A stretch of DNA of 20,659 bases from an uncultured Bacteroidales bacterium (lineage in GTDB: Bacteria; Bacteroidota; Bacteroidia; Bacteroidales; WCHB1-69), in contig CAMJPH010000038.1 in the NCBI GenBank assembly GCA_946407715.1, positions 1-20,659 on the forward strand, in the 5' to 3' direction. The notes under the pieces were generated by a model. The model had not been told where the DNA came from. It searched no databases and worked only from the letters and a program-made list of their open reading frames with translations. The position numbers and the translations under genes are program-made. Shown piece by piece: positions 7,750 through 13,487 of the stretch. Position 1 is the first letter of the stretch; every line of letters begins with the position of its first letter.

Positions 7750-7886
7750 TTTGTCGGCGAATTAAGCAAATTTAGCGAATTGTATTTACAAGATAGGGTC
7801 TCTAATACATATATATTGCATATTATTCGCACAATTCGCATAATTCGCTGACTGCCAATTTCGCACAATTCGTGAAATTCGCCGAT
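7734..7886. repeat. Right-side GCGAATT repeat cluster with inverted repeat
   Basis: A direct repeat ATTTGTCGGC(A/G)AAT spans the GxxExxY stop codon (from about 7734 and about 7749). Plus-oriented units follow (GGCGAATTAAGCAAATTTAG at 7756, then CGAATT). From about 7824 the units are inverted (ATTCGCACAATTCGCATAAT, then TCGC). The cluster ends in the right inverted repeat 7861-7886. The 7750-8059 gap therefore contains these repeats, then about 70 bp with nothing recognised (7887-7957), and then the nrtR control region. Confidence 0.7.
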
Positions 7887-7957
7887 AGAGGATGTACAAA
7901 ACGGGGTTACCGCTAATGTCAGTTGATGTAATAGCTTGATAATTAGTTAATAAAAAT

Positions 7958-7980
7958 ATTTGTGTAAAATTTACATAAAT
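7958..7980. promoter_or_regulatory. Upstream operator of the NrtR-like regulator
   Basis: ATTTGTGTAAA (7958-7968) and TTTACATAAAT (7970-7980) form an 11-bp inverted repeat around a central A with one mismatch. The core GTAAA-A-TTTAC is identical to that of the perfect palindrome at 8010-8028. The dyad centres (7969 and 8019) are exactly 50 bp apart, close to five helical turns, so both would face the same side of the DNA. Confidence 0.6.
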
Positions 7981-7983
7981 ATA

Positions 7984-8012
7984 TTTCGACATTGAAAAAA
8001 AGTGTATTTTTG
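7984..8012 (+). promoter_or_regulatory. Promoter of the nrtR-like gene
   Basis: TTTC (7984-7987) lies 17 bp before a perfect -7 box TATTTTTG (8005-8012). The downstream palindrome (8010-8028) overlaps the end of the -7 box and the expected start point. A protein bound there would block transcription. Confidence 0.6.
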
Positions 8013-8028
8013 CGTAAAATTTACGCAA
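8010..8028. promoter_or_regulatory. Perfect operator palindrome at the promoter
   Basis: TTGCGTAAAATTTACGCAA is a perfect 9-1-9 inverted repeat overlapping the -7 box. Together with the related dyad at 7958-7980, it is the likely autoregulatory site of the NrtR-type protein encoded 31 bp downstream. This is inferred from symmetry, spacing and position. The binding protein has not been shown. Confidence 0.65.
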
Positions 8029-8059
8029 TTAAAAATAAGACAAAAAAAAGGGAATCAGT

Positions 8060-8944
8060 ATGAGTTACACCTACCAATATCCGCATCCAGCTGTGGCCAC
8101 CGATTGCGTGGTGTTCGGCTTTGACGGCAAAGAACTACAGATTTTGTTGATAGAAAGGGGTTTGGAACCATTCAAAGGAATGTGGGCCTTTCCGGGAGGT
8201 TTTATGCGCATTCAGGAGACAGTGGAGGAATGCGCAAAACGAGAATTGTTAGAAGAGACAGGTTTTCCCATTCAAGTTCTCAAACAGTTAGGTGCATTTT
8301 CGGGTGTGAATCGTGATCCTCGGGAGCGCGTGGTCTCTGTGGCGTTTTACGCCTTAGTGCGCCCCTCCGATGTGAAAGGCGGTGATGATGCGCACGACGC
8401 ACGGTGGTTCGCCCTTGACGATGTGCCGCAACTCGCCTTCGACCACGACTTCATCCTCCGCAAGGCGATGCAACAACTGCGCAAGGACATCTACTTTGAG
8501 CCGATAGGGTTCGAACTGTTGGACAAGGCGTTCACCATGTCGGAGCTACAGCGGCTCTACGAAACTATCCTCGGTGTGCGCTTCGATCGCCGCAATTTCG
8601 AGAAAAAGATGCTGCAGACAGGCATCCTCCAACCCATCGACGAGGAATACGACGCGGTTGCGGAATCCCTGTCATGTAACGCAGTCCCTGAGCCAAAGAG
8701 GGCTTTTTTCGGGGAAAGGCGGGAAATGCGCACAAAAAGCATTGACGCGCTGTTCGGCACCGATCCAGAGAGACCTCGCGAAACAGTTATTCTCGCAGAC
8801 ATTGCCCATTGTGAGTGTACTTCTCCTATTGAAGATAATGAAAACACCAGACGCAAACCCGGGCGGAAAGGACGAAAATTCTCGTTCAACAAGGACAAAT
8901 ACGACAGTTTCAAACAGAATAATAATTTCAGGTTCGAATTTTAA
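8060..8944 (+). CDS. NrtR-type Nudix-wHTH transcriptional regulator
   Basis: The protein has 294 residues. An N-terminal Nudix domain (about 10-140) contains a complete Nudix box: G47-x5-E53-x7-R61-E62-L63-x-E65-E66-x-G68-F69. A C-terminal winged helix (about 150-205, with LDKAFTMSELQRLYETILG) follows. This layout is that of the NrtR family, which sense ADP-ribose or related metabolites and control NAD or sugar genes. Many NrtR regulators have a degenerate Nudix box, so the intact one is notable and hydrolase activity is possible. A basic extension of about 70 residues ends in GRKGRKFSFNKDKYDSFK. The gene follows twin palindromes and is probably cotranscribed with the VWA/macro-like gene 44 bp downstream, which would be a regulatory target. 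The effector cannot be determined from sequence. Confidence 0.85.
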   Translation: MSYTYQYPHPAVATDCVVFGFDGKELQILLIERGLEPFKGMWAFPGGFMRIQETVEECAKRELLEETGFPIQVLKQLGAFSGVNRDPRERVVSVAFYALVRPSDVKGGDDAHDARWFALDDVPQLAFDHDFILRKAMQQLRKDIYFEPIGFELLDKAFTMSELQRLYETILGVRFDRRNFEKKMLQTGILQPIDEEYDAVAESLSCNAVPEPKRAFFGERREMRTKSIDALFGTDPERPRETVILADIAHCECTSPIEDNENTRRKPGRKGRKFSFNKDKYDSFKQNNNFRFEF

Positions 8945-8988
8945 ATATCATCAATTCATTTTATTCATCAATTCAAAAACACAAAGTT

Positions 8989-10167
8989 ATGTTTACAAAA
9001 AGATTCAAAAAACAACAGGAAGTCACAGACAATCAAAGTGAAAACACAAACACCGTACCTCAAGAGAGTAGGCATGGAGACAAACTCAAGGTCTATAACC
9101 TCATCATCCTTGACAAGAGCGGTTCCATGAGCAGCATCGCCGGGGCTGCCATCTCCGGTTTTAACGAAACCGTAGGCGGCATCCGCTCCGCACAGGAACG
9201 CTATCAGGACACCCAAGAACATTTCGTGTCACTCTACGTTTTCTGCGATTGCGACAAACACTACATCTATGAAAACGTTCCCGTGAATGAGGTTAAGACA
9301 CTGACATCCAGAGAGTACCGCCCTTGCTGTTGCACTCCGCTCTTTGATGCCATGGGAATCTCCTTGAACCAGCTGCTGAACAAAATCCAAACGGACAAGA
9401 ACGCCACCGCCGCCGTCACGGTCATCACCGACGGTTTGGAGAACGCTTCCAAAGAGTACTCCGGTTCAACCATCAAAGCCTTGGTGGACAAGCTGAAGGA
9501 TGAGGAGGGCTGGAATTTCGCCTACATCGGCACCAATCAGGATGTGGACGCGGTGGCTGCCAGAATTTCCATTACCAACACCATGTACTTTGAGGATGAT
9601 TCGGCAGGCATGAGAACCGCATGGGCGAACGAACGGAAAGCTAAAATGCGGATGTACGACCGGATGCAGGAGGATTATGTCAGTTGCAGCGCCGCGCCCG
9701 AACCAATGAGTGCAAAGGTTATGAAGCTGTTCCGTGCGAAACGTAACCGAGAAGAAAAGAACTACCGCTCCATGGACGAGTTCCGCAACCGCATCACTCC
9801 CGACAACATAACCACGCTGAAAGGCAACGAGATATTTGTGTTCGGAAGCAATTTAGCGGGGATGCACGCGGGCGGCGCGGCGAGAATCGCGGTCGAAAAA
9901 TTCGGCGCGGTGATGGGACAAGGAGTCGGTTTGCAAGGACAGAGCTACGCCATTCCCACGATGCAGGGCGGCGTGGAGACTATCAAGCCCTACGTCGATG
10001 AGTTCATCAAGTTCGCGGATTGTCACCCGGAGATGACCTTTCTGGTGACGCGCATCGGCTGCGGAATCGCCGGTTTTAGAGACGAGGAGATCGCCTCTTT
10101 GTTCGTGAGAGCGATTAGCTTACCCAATGTTCATTTGCCGCTGAGTTTTTGGAATGAACTGGTGTAA
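8989..10167 (+). CDS. VWA domain fused to macro-like (A1S_2505-type) domain
   Basis: The protein has 392 residues with no signal peptide, so it is probably cytoplasmic. A von Willebrand A domain (about 34-220) has a full metal-binding MIDAS: D42-K-S44-G-S46, the threonine in CCTPLFDAMG and the aspartate in VITDGLENAS. A short basic linker leads to a C-terminal domain (about 275-392) with EIFVFGSNLAGMHAGGAA, GVGLQGQSYAIPT and a glycine-rich RIGCGIAGF. This pattern is shared with macro-like phage/bacterial domains of the A1S_2505 type, which are predicted to bind ADP-ribose-like ligands. It lies directly behind the NrtR-like regulator, and a probable ADP-ribosylglycohydrolase remnant follows. 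All this suggests a role in ADP-ribose or NAD metabolism, possibly with a VWA-mediated partner. The substrate and activity are unknown. Confidence 0.8.
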   Translation: MFTKRFKKQQEVTDNQSENTNTVPQESRHGDKLKVYNLIILDKSGSMSSIAGAAISGFNETVGGIRSAQERYQDTQEHFVSLYVFCDCDKHYIYENVPVNEVKTLTSREYRPCCCTPLFDAMGISLNQLLNKIQTDKNATAAVTVITDGLENASKEYSGSTIKALVDKLKDEEGWNFAYIGTNQDVDAVAARISITNTMYFEDDSAGMRTAWANERKAKMRMYDRMQEDYVSCSAAPEPMSAKVMKLFRAKRNREEKNYRSMDEFRNRITPDNITTLKGNEIFVFGSNLAGMHAGGAARIAVEKFGAVMGQGVGLQGQSYAIPTMQGGVETIKPYVDEFIKFADCHPEMTFLVTRIGCGIAGFRDEEIASLFVRAISLPNVHLPLSFWNELV

Positions 10168-10271
10168 TCGGTTGTATCGCAGAATTTTTCTATGGAAATA
10201 TTTCTTCTGGAGATGTTGTTGAAGAGATGAAGCATAAGTCTGATGTCAAACTAATAGAGTCTTGTCCCTAA
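10158..10271 (+). pseudogene. C-terminal remnant, possibly ADP-ribosylglycohydrolase
   Basis: In a frame different from the VWA gene, 37 codons are open from just after a TGA at 10155-10157 to a TAA at 10269-10271. The peptide contains IGCIAEFFYGNISS, then VVEEMKHKSDVKLIES. It resembles the C-terminal end of ADP-ribosylglycohydrolases, where an I-A-E-A-(F/Y)-Y-G-x-(I/V)-P pattern is followed by a helix. It lacks a start codon at its beginning and lacks all catalytic Asp-rich regions. The simplest reading is that a gene downstream of the VWA/macro-like gene was deleted, leaving its 3' end and terminator. The match is from memory of the family and is not certain. Confidence 0.45.
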
Positions 10272-10302
10272 AAAAAAAGTGCGCCGTTTCCGACGCACTT
10301 TT
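10270..10302. terminator. Bidirectional intrinsic terminator
   Basis: AAAAGTGCG (10275-10283) and CGCACTTTT (10294-10302) form a 9-bp stem with a partly paired 10-nt loop. A-runs and T-runs on both sides let it serve both strands. It separates the plus-strand nrtR/VWA locus from the converging minus-strand hbd, whose stop codon starts 5 bp away. Confidence 0.8.
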
Positions 10303-10306
10303 CTGA

Positions 10307-11143
10307 TTAGTATTTGTAAAAGCCTTCGCCGGTCTTTCTGCCAAGCAGTCCGGCGCGGACCATCTTGCGCAACAGCGGGTGAGGACGATATTTAGGATCG
10401 CCGAACTCTTTGTAGAGCACTTCCATGATGGCTAAATTCACATCGTTGCCGATGAGGTCGGCCAATGCGAGGGGACCCATGGGGTGGTTGGCACCGAGCA
10501 TCATGCACTTGTCGATGTCCTCGGCGGAAGCGATGCCGTCGGCTAAAATGCCCACTGCCTCGTTGATCATCGGGATGAGGATGCGGTTCACCACGAATCC
10601 GGGAGCTTCGTTCACCGGAACTGGGGTCTTTCCGATCTCAGTGGTCAAATCAACGATGCACTTGGCCGTTTCGTCAGAGGTGAGCTGACCCTTGATGACC
10701 TCTACCAAGGCCATGCGGTCGGCGGGGTTGAAGAAGTGGCAGCCGATGAACTGTGACGGACGGCTCGTGCAAGCGGCAATCTCAGTGATGGACAAAGACG
10801 ATGAGTTGGTGGCGAAAATCGCCTCTGGCTTGCAGATCTTGTCAAGTTCCATGAAGACGTCCTTCTTGAGTTGCATATCCTCCACAGCGGCCTCAATCAC
10901 GAGGTCGGCATCAGCGAAGGTGGCATAGTCCGTGGTGGTGGTGATGTTGCCGAGAATGGCGTTCATGGCATCCTCGGAAATCTTGCCTTTCTCCACGAGT
11001 TTGGCGTAAGACTTTGAAATGGAACCCATGGCCTTGTCAAGGCTGGCTTGGGTTCTGCTCTTCATGACCACGGGCATCTTGGCGGCGAAAGCCTTGACAA
11101 TACCTTTGGCCATAGTACCTGTTCCGATAACACAAATTTTCAT
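10307..11143 (-). CDS. hbd: 3-hydroxybutyryl-CoA dehydrogenase
   Basis: This enzyme interconverts acetoacetyl-CoA and 3-hydroxybutyryl-CoA using NAD(P)H. The 278-residue length is typical of the single-function bacterial enzyme. The Rossmann motif G7-T-G9-T-M-A-K-G14 opens the protein. [11 protein letters not shown] follows, then the catalytic pair H136 (in GCHFFNP) and E148 (in MALVEVIKG), spaced 12 residues apart as in the family. The C-terminal helical domain (about 182-278) has the expected [16 protein letters not shown] and the closing [11 protein letters not shown]. It lies 33 bp downstream of the enoyl-CoA hydratase gene on the same strand, so the two probably form an operon for C4 acyl-CoA (butanoate-type) metabolism. 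Thiolase and acyl-CoA dehydrogenase are not in this window. Confidence 0.95.
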   Translation of the reverse strand: MKICVIGTGTMAKGIVKAFAAKMPVVMKSRTQASLDKAMGSISKSYAKLVEKGKISEDAMNAILGNITTTTDYATFADADLVIEAAVEDMQLKKDVFMELDKICKPEAIFATNSSSLSITEIAACTSRPSQFIGCHFFNPADRMALVEVIKGQLTSDETAKCIVDLTTEIGKTPVPVNEAPGFVVNRILIPMINEAVGILADGIASAEDIDKCMMLGANHPMGPLALADLIGNDVNLAIMEVLYKEFGDPKYRPHPLLRKMVRAGLLGRKTGEGFYKY

Positions 11144-11176
11144 AATAATGTATTTTAGTTATTGAATGATAGATAA

Positions 11177-11956
11177 TTATTCGTTGTTAAAATGTGCTTC
11201 CTGCTTGGTAAGGAAGGCGGTCATGCCGGCTTTCTGGTCCTTGGTGTCGAAACACTTGCCGAACATGCGGCTTTCGAAGGCGATGGCCTCGTCGGCGGGC
11301 AGGTCATACTCTTCGTTGATGCATTCTTTGGCATAACGAACTGCAATGGGCGCGTTTTTGACGATGCGTTTGGCAAGATTCATAGCTTCCTCCATCAGCT
11401 GTTCGGGCTCATAGACGGCGTTGACCAATCCGATGCGCAGTGCTTCATCGGCTTTGATGGCGCGGCCGGTGAAAATCAGCTCCTTGGCAACTCCCATGCC
11501 GGCGATTTTGGCCAAACGATAAGTTCCGGAAAATCCGGGGATAATACCCAAGCCGACTTCGGGTTGGCCGAACTTGGCACGGTTTGAGGCGAGACGGATG
11601 TCGCAGGCCAGTGCTAATTCGCAACCGCCACCCAATGCGAAGCCGTTCACTGCCGCGATGACGGGAATCGGTAATGTCTCGATTTTACGGAACACTTTTG
11701 CGCCGGCGGCACCGAAACGTTCTCCTTCCTCTGCATTCAGAGGTTGCATCTCTGAGATGTCGGCGCCCGCCACAAAGGATTTTTCGCCGTCGCCGGTGAT
11801 AATCAGCGCACGGATGTCCTTGTCCAGACTCGACAGAAAATCATCCATCTCTTTTAAAATATTGGAGTTTAGTGCGTTAAGCGATTTTGGCGCGGAAATG
11901 GTCAGTGTACATATCGCATCGGACACGCTTATTTTCAGGAAATTGTAGTTTGTCAT
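11177..11956 (-). CDS. crt: Enoyl-CoA hydratase (crotonase family)
   Basis: The enzyme hydrates crotonyl-CoA to 3-hydroxybutyryl-CoA, the step next to the one catalysed by the downstream hbd product. From the ATG at 11956 it has 259 residues, the usual size. The open frame runs 18 codons further upstream, but across the promoter and terminator region, so that start is rejected. Crotonase motifs are FVAGADISEM (oxyanion hole), NGFALGGGCELALACD with E113, and GQPEVGLGIIPG with E133, the two catalytic glutamates 20 residues apart. It starts just after a perfect -7 box and is cotranscribed with hbd. The crt name fits the context, but substrate chain length is not fixed by sequence alone. Confidence 0.92.
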   Translation of the reverse strand: MTNYNFLKISVSDAICTLTISAPKSLNALNSNILKEMDDFLSSLDKDIRALIITGDGEKSFVAGADISEMQPLNAEEGERFGAAGAKVFRKIETLPIPVIAAVNGFALGGGCELALACDIRLASNRAKFGQPEVGLGIIPGFSGTYRLAKIAGMGVAKELIFTGRAIKADEALRIGLVNAVYEPEQLMEEAMNLAKRIVKNAPIAVRYAKECINEEYDLPADEAIAFESRMFGKCFDTKDQKAGMTAFLTKQEAHFNNE

Positions 11957-11980
11957 AATTTTGGGATTTAAAAAGTGGGG

Positions 11981-11988
11981 CAAAGATA
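11981..11988 (-). promoter_or_regulatory. -7 box of the crt-hbd operon
   Basis: On the minus strand this reads TATCTTTG, a perfect TAnnTTTG. It lies 24 bp before the ATG at 11956. It directly abuts the T-run of the terminator at 11990-12010, so the upstream cassette ends and the crt operon begins within about 40 bp. No clear -33 box is visible, because the position is occupied by the terminator stem. Confidence 0.6.
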
Positions 11989-11989
11989 C

Positions 11990-12017
11990 AAAAAAAGTGC
12001 CTTTCGGCACTCTTTTT
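11990..12017 (-). terminator. Terminator of the sigma-factor cassette
   Basis: On the minus strand, GTGCC and GGCAC arms (plus coordinates 11997-12001 and 12006-12010) pair around a 4-nt loop. A run of seven T (plus A at 11990-11996) follows, and an A-run precedes the stem. It begins immediately after the stop codon of the Spy/CpxP-like gene. Confidence 0.8.
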
Positions 12018-12524
12018 TTAGCGTTTTTTCTTCCCCGGATTCACAAATAGTGGTTCCTCTTTTTTAGCCTCTTTCTTCTTTTCGGCCATTGTTTTCTTGT
12101 ATTTGTATTCCAGGTCGTACAATTTTTGGATAGTGTGAGGTTTCAGGATGGTTTTGAATTTCTTGTAGTAGGTGGTTTCAAGGTTCAGCATGTTCTTTCG
12201 CATCTCGAATTTCTGATCTTGTAGGTAGGTGAGCTGCTTGTCATTTAATTTCTCAATGATTTCCTTGTTCGTTCCCGGAGCTCCCAACTTGATTCCTTGT
12301 TTCTCAAGGTTTTTGCGGTAGGTGTCCATCGTTTTCATCTCCGCATTCAGATATTCTTGGTAAACTTTCCAGAAATTCTGGTTTTCTTGTCCGCTCAATG
12401 TCAGGTTTTTCTGCATGTATTCAAGCCGTGCCTGTATCATTGCTTTGGGATTTTTCTCCTGCGCAAAGAGTACATTTGTCGCACATAATGCCGCGACAAG
12501 CAATAAAATCCATAGTCTCTTCAT
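12018..12524 (-). CDS. Spy/CpxP-like small periplasmic protein
   Basis: The protein has 168 residues from the ATG at 12524. The frame also has an in-phase GTG nine bases upstream, but the ATG gives a clean signal peptide (MKRLWILLLVAALCATNVLF, then AQ). The mature protein is almost entirely helical and charged, with LEYMQKNLTLSGQENQNFWK and a later KMLN/ETTYYKKFKTIL helix. This recalls Spy/CpxP-type periplasmic chaperone or stress-sensor proteins, although a textbook LTxxQ motif is not evident. The tail is strongly basic and low in complexity (KKKEAKKEEP). It is the last gene of an ECF sigma cassette (10 bp after the TM protein) and may report envelope stress to it. That role is inferred from context. 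Confidence 0.65.
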   Translation of the reverse strand: MKRLWILLLVAALCATNVLFAQEKNPKAMIQARLEYMQKNLTLSGQENQNFWKVYQEYLNAEMKTMDTYRKNLEKQGIKLGAPGTNKEIIEKLNDKQLTYLQDQKFEMRKNMLNLETTYYKKFKTILKPHTIQKLYDLEYKYKKTMAEKKKEAKKEEPLFVNPGKKKR

Positions 12525-12543
12525 GATATTCACTTTTTATAGG

Positions 12544-12876
12544 TTAATATGCATATTGGTAATAATCCATCAGGGCCAGTTCTTCACTGTAATAGTCGGC
12601 GGCAAAGGTCTCCAGTGCTTCCTCTTCGGAAACAGAAGTGGTAACCTGCTGTTCTGTTTGCGTGATGGCAGTCCCTTTTTCCGGAACATGCAATGTGAAG
12701 AAAACGCCAACGGCAACAGCAATACATGCTACAGCGGCAACAGCAGAGGTGATGACGGCTTTTCTGCGTTGTTGTTCATGTTTGATGTTTTGCATGACTC
12801 TTCCGGGAAGTTCCTCGAAATAGTTTTCCGGGATTTGATAATGCTCTGTTTTTTCTATATTGTCTAAATCGAACAT
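12544..12876 (-). CDS. Short single-TM protein, putative anti-sigma partner
   Basis: The 110-residue protein has a cytoplasmic N-terminus containing IPENYFEELPGRVMQNI, a pattern often found in small proteins next to Bacteroidota ECF sigma genes. One transmembrane helix (about 40-62, AVITSAVAAVACIAVAVGVF) follows, then a short acidic and tyrosine-rich periplasmic tail (AADYYSEELALMDYYQYAY). It sits 36 bp downstream of the sigma gene and 10 bp upstream of the Spy/CpxP-like gene. This position and topology suggest a membrane anti-sigma factor. No canonical zinc-binding anti-sigma motif (HxxxCxxC) is present, so the assignment stays putative. Confidence 0.6.
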   Translation of the reverse strand: MFDLDNIEKTEHYQIPENYFEELPGRVMQNIKHEQQRRKAVITSAVAAVACIAVAVGVFFTLHVPEKGTAITQTEQQVTTSVSEEEALETFAADYYSEELALMDYYQYAY

Positions 12877-12912
12877 GATGTTTAAAATTACAAGCTAATG
12901 ACTATGGATTGC

Positions 12913-13473
12913 TTAAAAGGTTAAACGTTCGGAAATATTTTTTTTGATTTTTTCTGCGGCGAAATGATAGGATGCTTTCAGGGCACTTTCGGAGGTGTCG
13001 AAAATCTTCGACATTTCCGCGTAGGGGGTCTCGTCAAAATAGCGCATGGTAAACACAGCACGCTGCTTCGGCGGCAACTTGGCGATTTCCTCTTGCATGA
13101 ACTGCTCAATCTGGTTGGGTGTGACGGTGCTGAAGTCATCGTGTGTCTTCAATAGGAAGTCGGTGTAACTCTCGTCATCATCCAGATTCAGCATTTTCTT
13201 CTTTTTCTCAATATAGGTTAATGCCTCGTTGACGCAAATCCGTGAAATCCAAGTCTTCAGGCTTGATTCACTCCGGAATCTGTCCAGATTTTTCCAGATT
13301 TTGATGCACACGTTCTGCGTGACATCATCCGCATCCTCGTGGATGGTCACGATACGGCGTGCGTTGTAATAGATGTGCCTCTGGTATTTTTTCAGAAGCA
13401 GCTCAAAGGCCTTCTCTTTGGTCTTCTCATTGCTGAACAACGACAAGATGAACTCGTCTGTGATTTCAGGCAT
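12913..13473 (-). CDS. ECF-type RNA polymerase sigma factor
   Basis: The 186-residue length is typical for extracytoplasmic-function sigma factors. Region 2 (about residues 25-95) contains YYNARRIVTIHEDADDVTQN and then KIWKNLDRFRSESSLKTWIS, covering the core-binding and -10 recognition helices. Region 4 (about 130-180) contains LPPKQRAVFTMRYFDETPYA and a helix-turn-helix through SESALKASYHFAAEKIKK. The gene lies 14 bp after the transketolase C-terminal gene and could be read from that promoter. It is followed by a short membrane protein and a Spy/CpxP-like protein, the usual sigma/anti-sigma/sensor order. No cognate promoter motif was recognised in front of it. Confidence 0.92.
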   Translation of the reverse strand: MPEITDEFILSLFSNEKTKEKAFELLLKKYQRHIYYNARRIVTIHEDADDVTQNVCIKIWKNLDRFRSESSLKTWISRICVNEALTYIEKKKKMLNLDDDESYTDFLLKTHDDFSTVTPNQIEQFMQEEIAKLPPKQRAVFTMRYFDETPYAEMSKIFDTSESALKASYHFAAEKIKKNISERLTF

Positions 13474-13487
13474 ACGCTGAGTATAAG

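Larger units (their letters stand above)
7115..7886. mobile_element. Candidate GxxExxY module with inverted repeats
   Basis: The ends of this 772-bp interval are imperfect inverted repeats of 26 bp (7115-7140 and 7861-7886) that match at 22 of 26 positions. Both contain TCGGCGAATTT followed by CGAATT and TGCGA. The interval holds a terminator, a promoter and a single GxxExxY gene. More GCGAATT-type units lie just inside both ends. No target-site duplication and no transposase were seen, so it is only a candidate: a non-autonomous element, a captured gene cassette, or a gene that sits among its own recognition repeats. Confidence 0.35.

Noticed and set aside
7095..7900. Target-site duplication flanking the GxxExxY module
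   Set aside because: The bases outside 7115 and 7886 (ending TTAG and starting AGAGG) show no convincing direct repeat, so transposition is not demonstrated.
7786..8028. Minus-strand 80-codon frame in the gap before nrtR
   Set aside because: It is composed of the inverted repeats and the operator/promoter region, and its product has no domain-like pattern.
8945..8988. Direct repeat TCATCAATTCA twice in the nrtR-VWA gap
   Set aside because: It is short and AT-rich with no dyad symmetry, and unlike the operators upstream, so it is probably a chance duplication.
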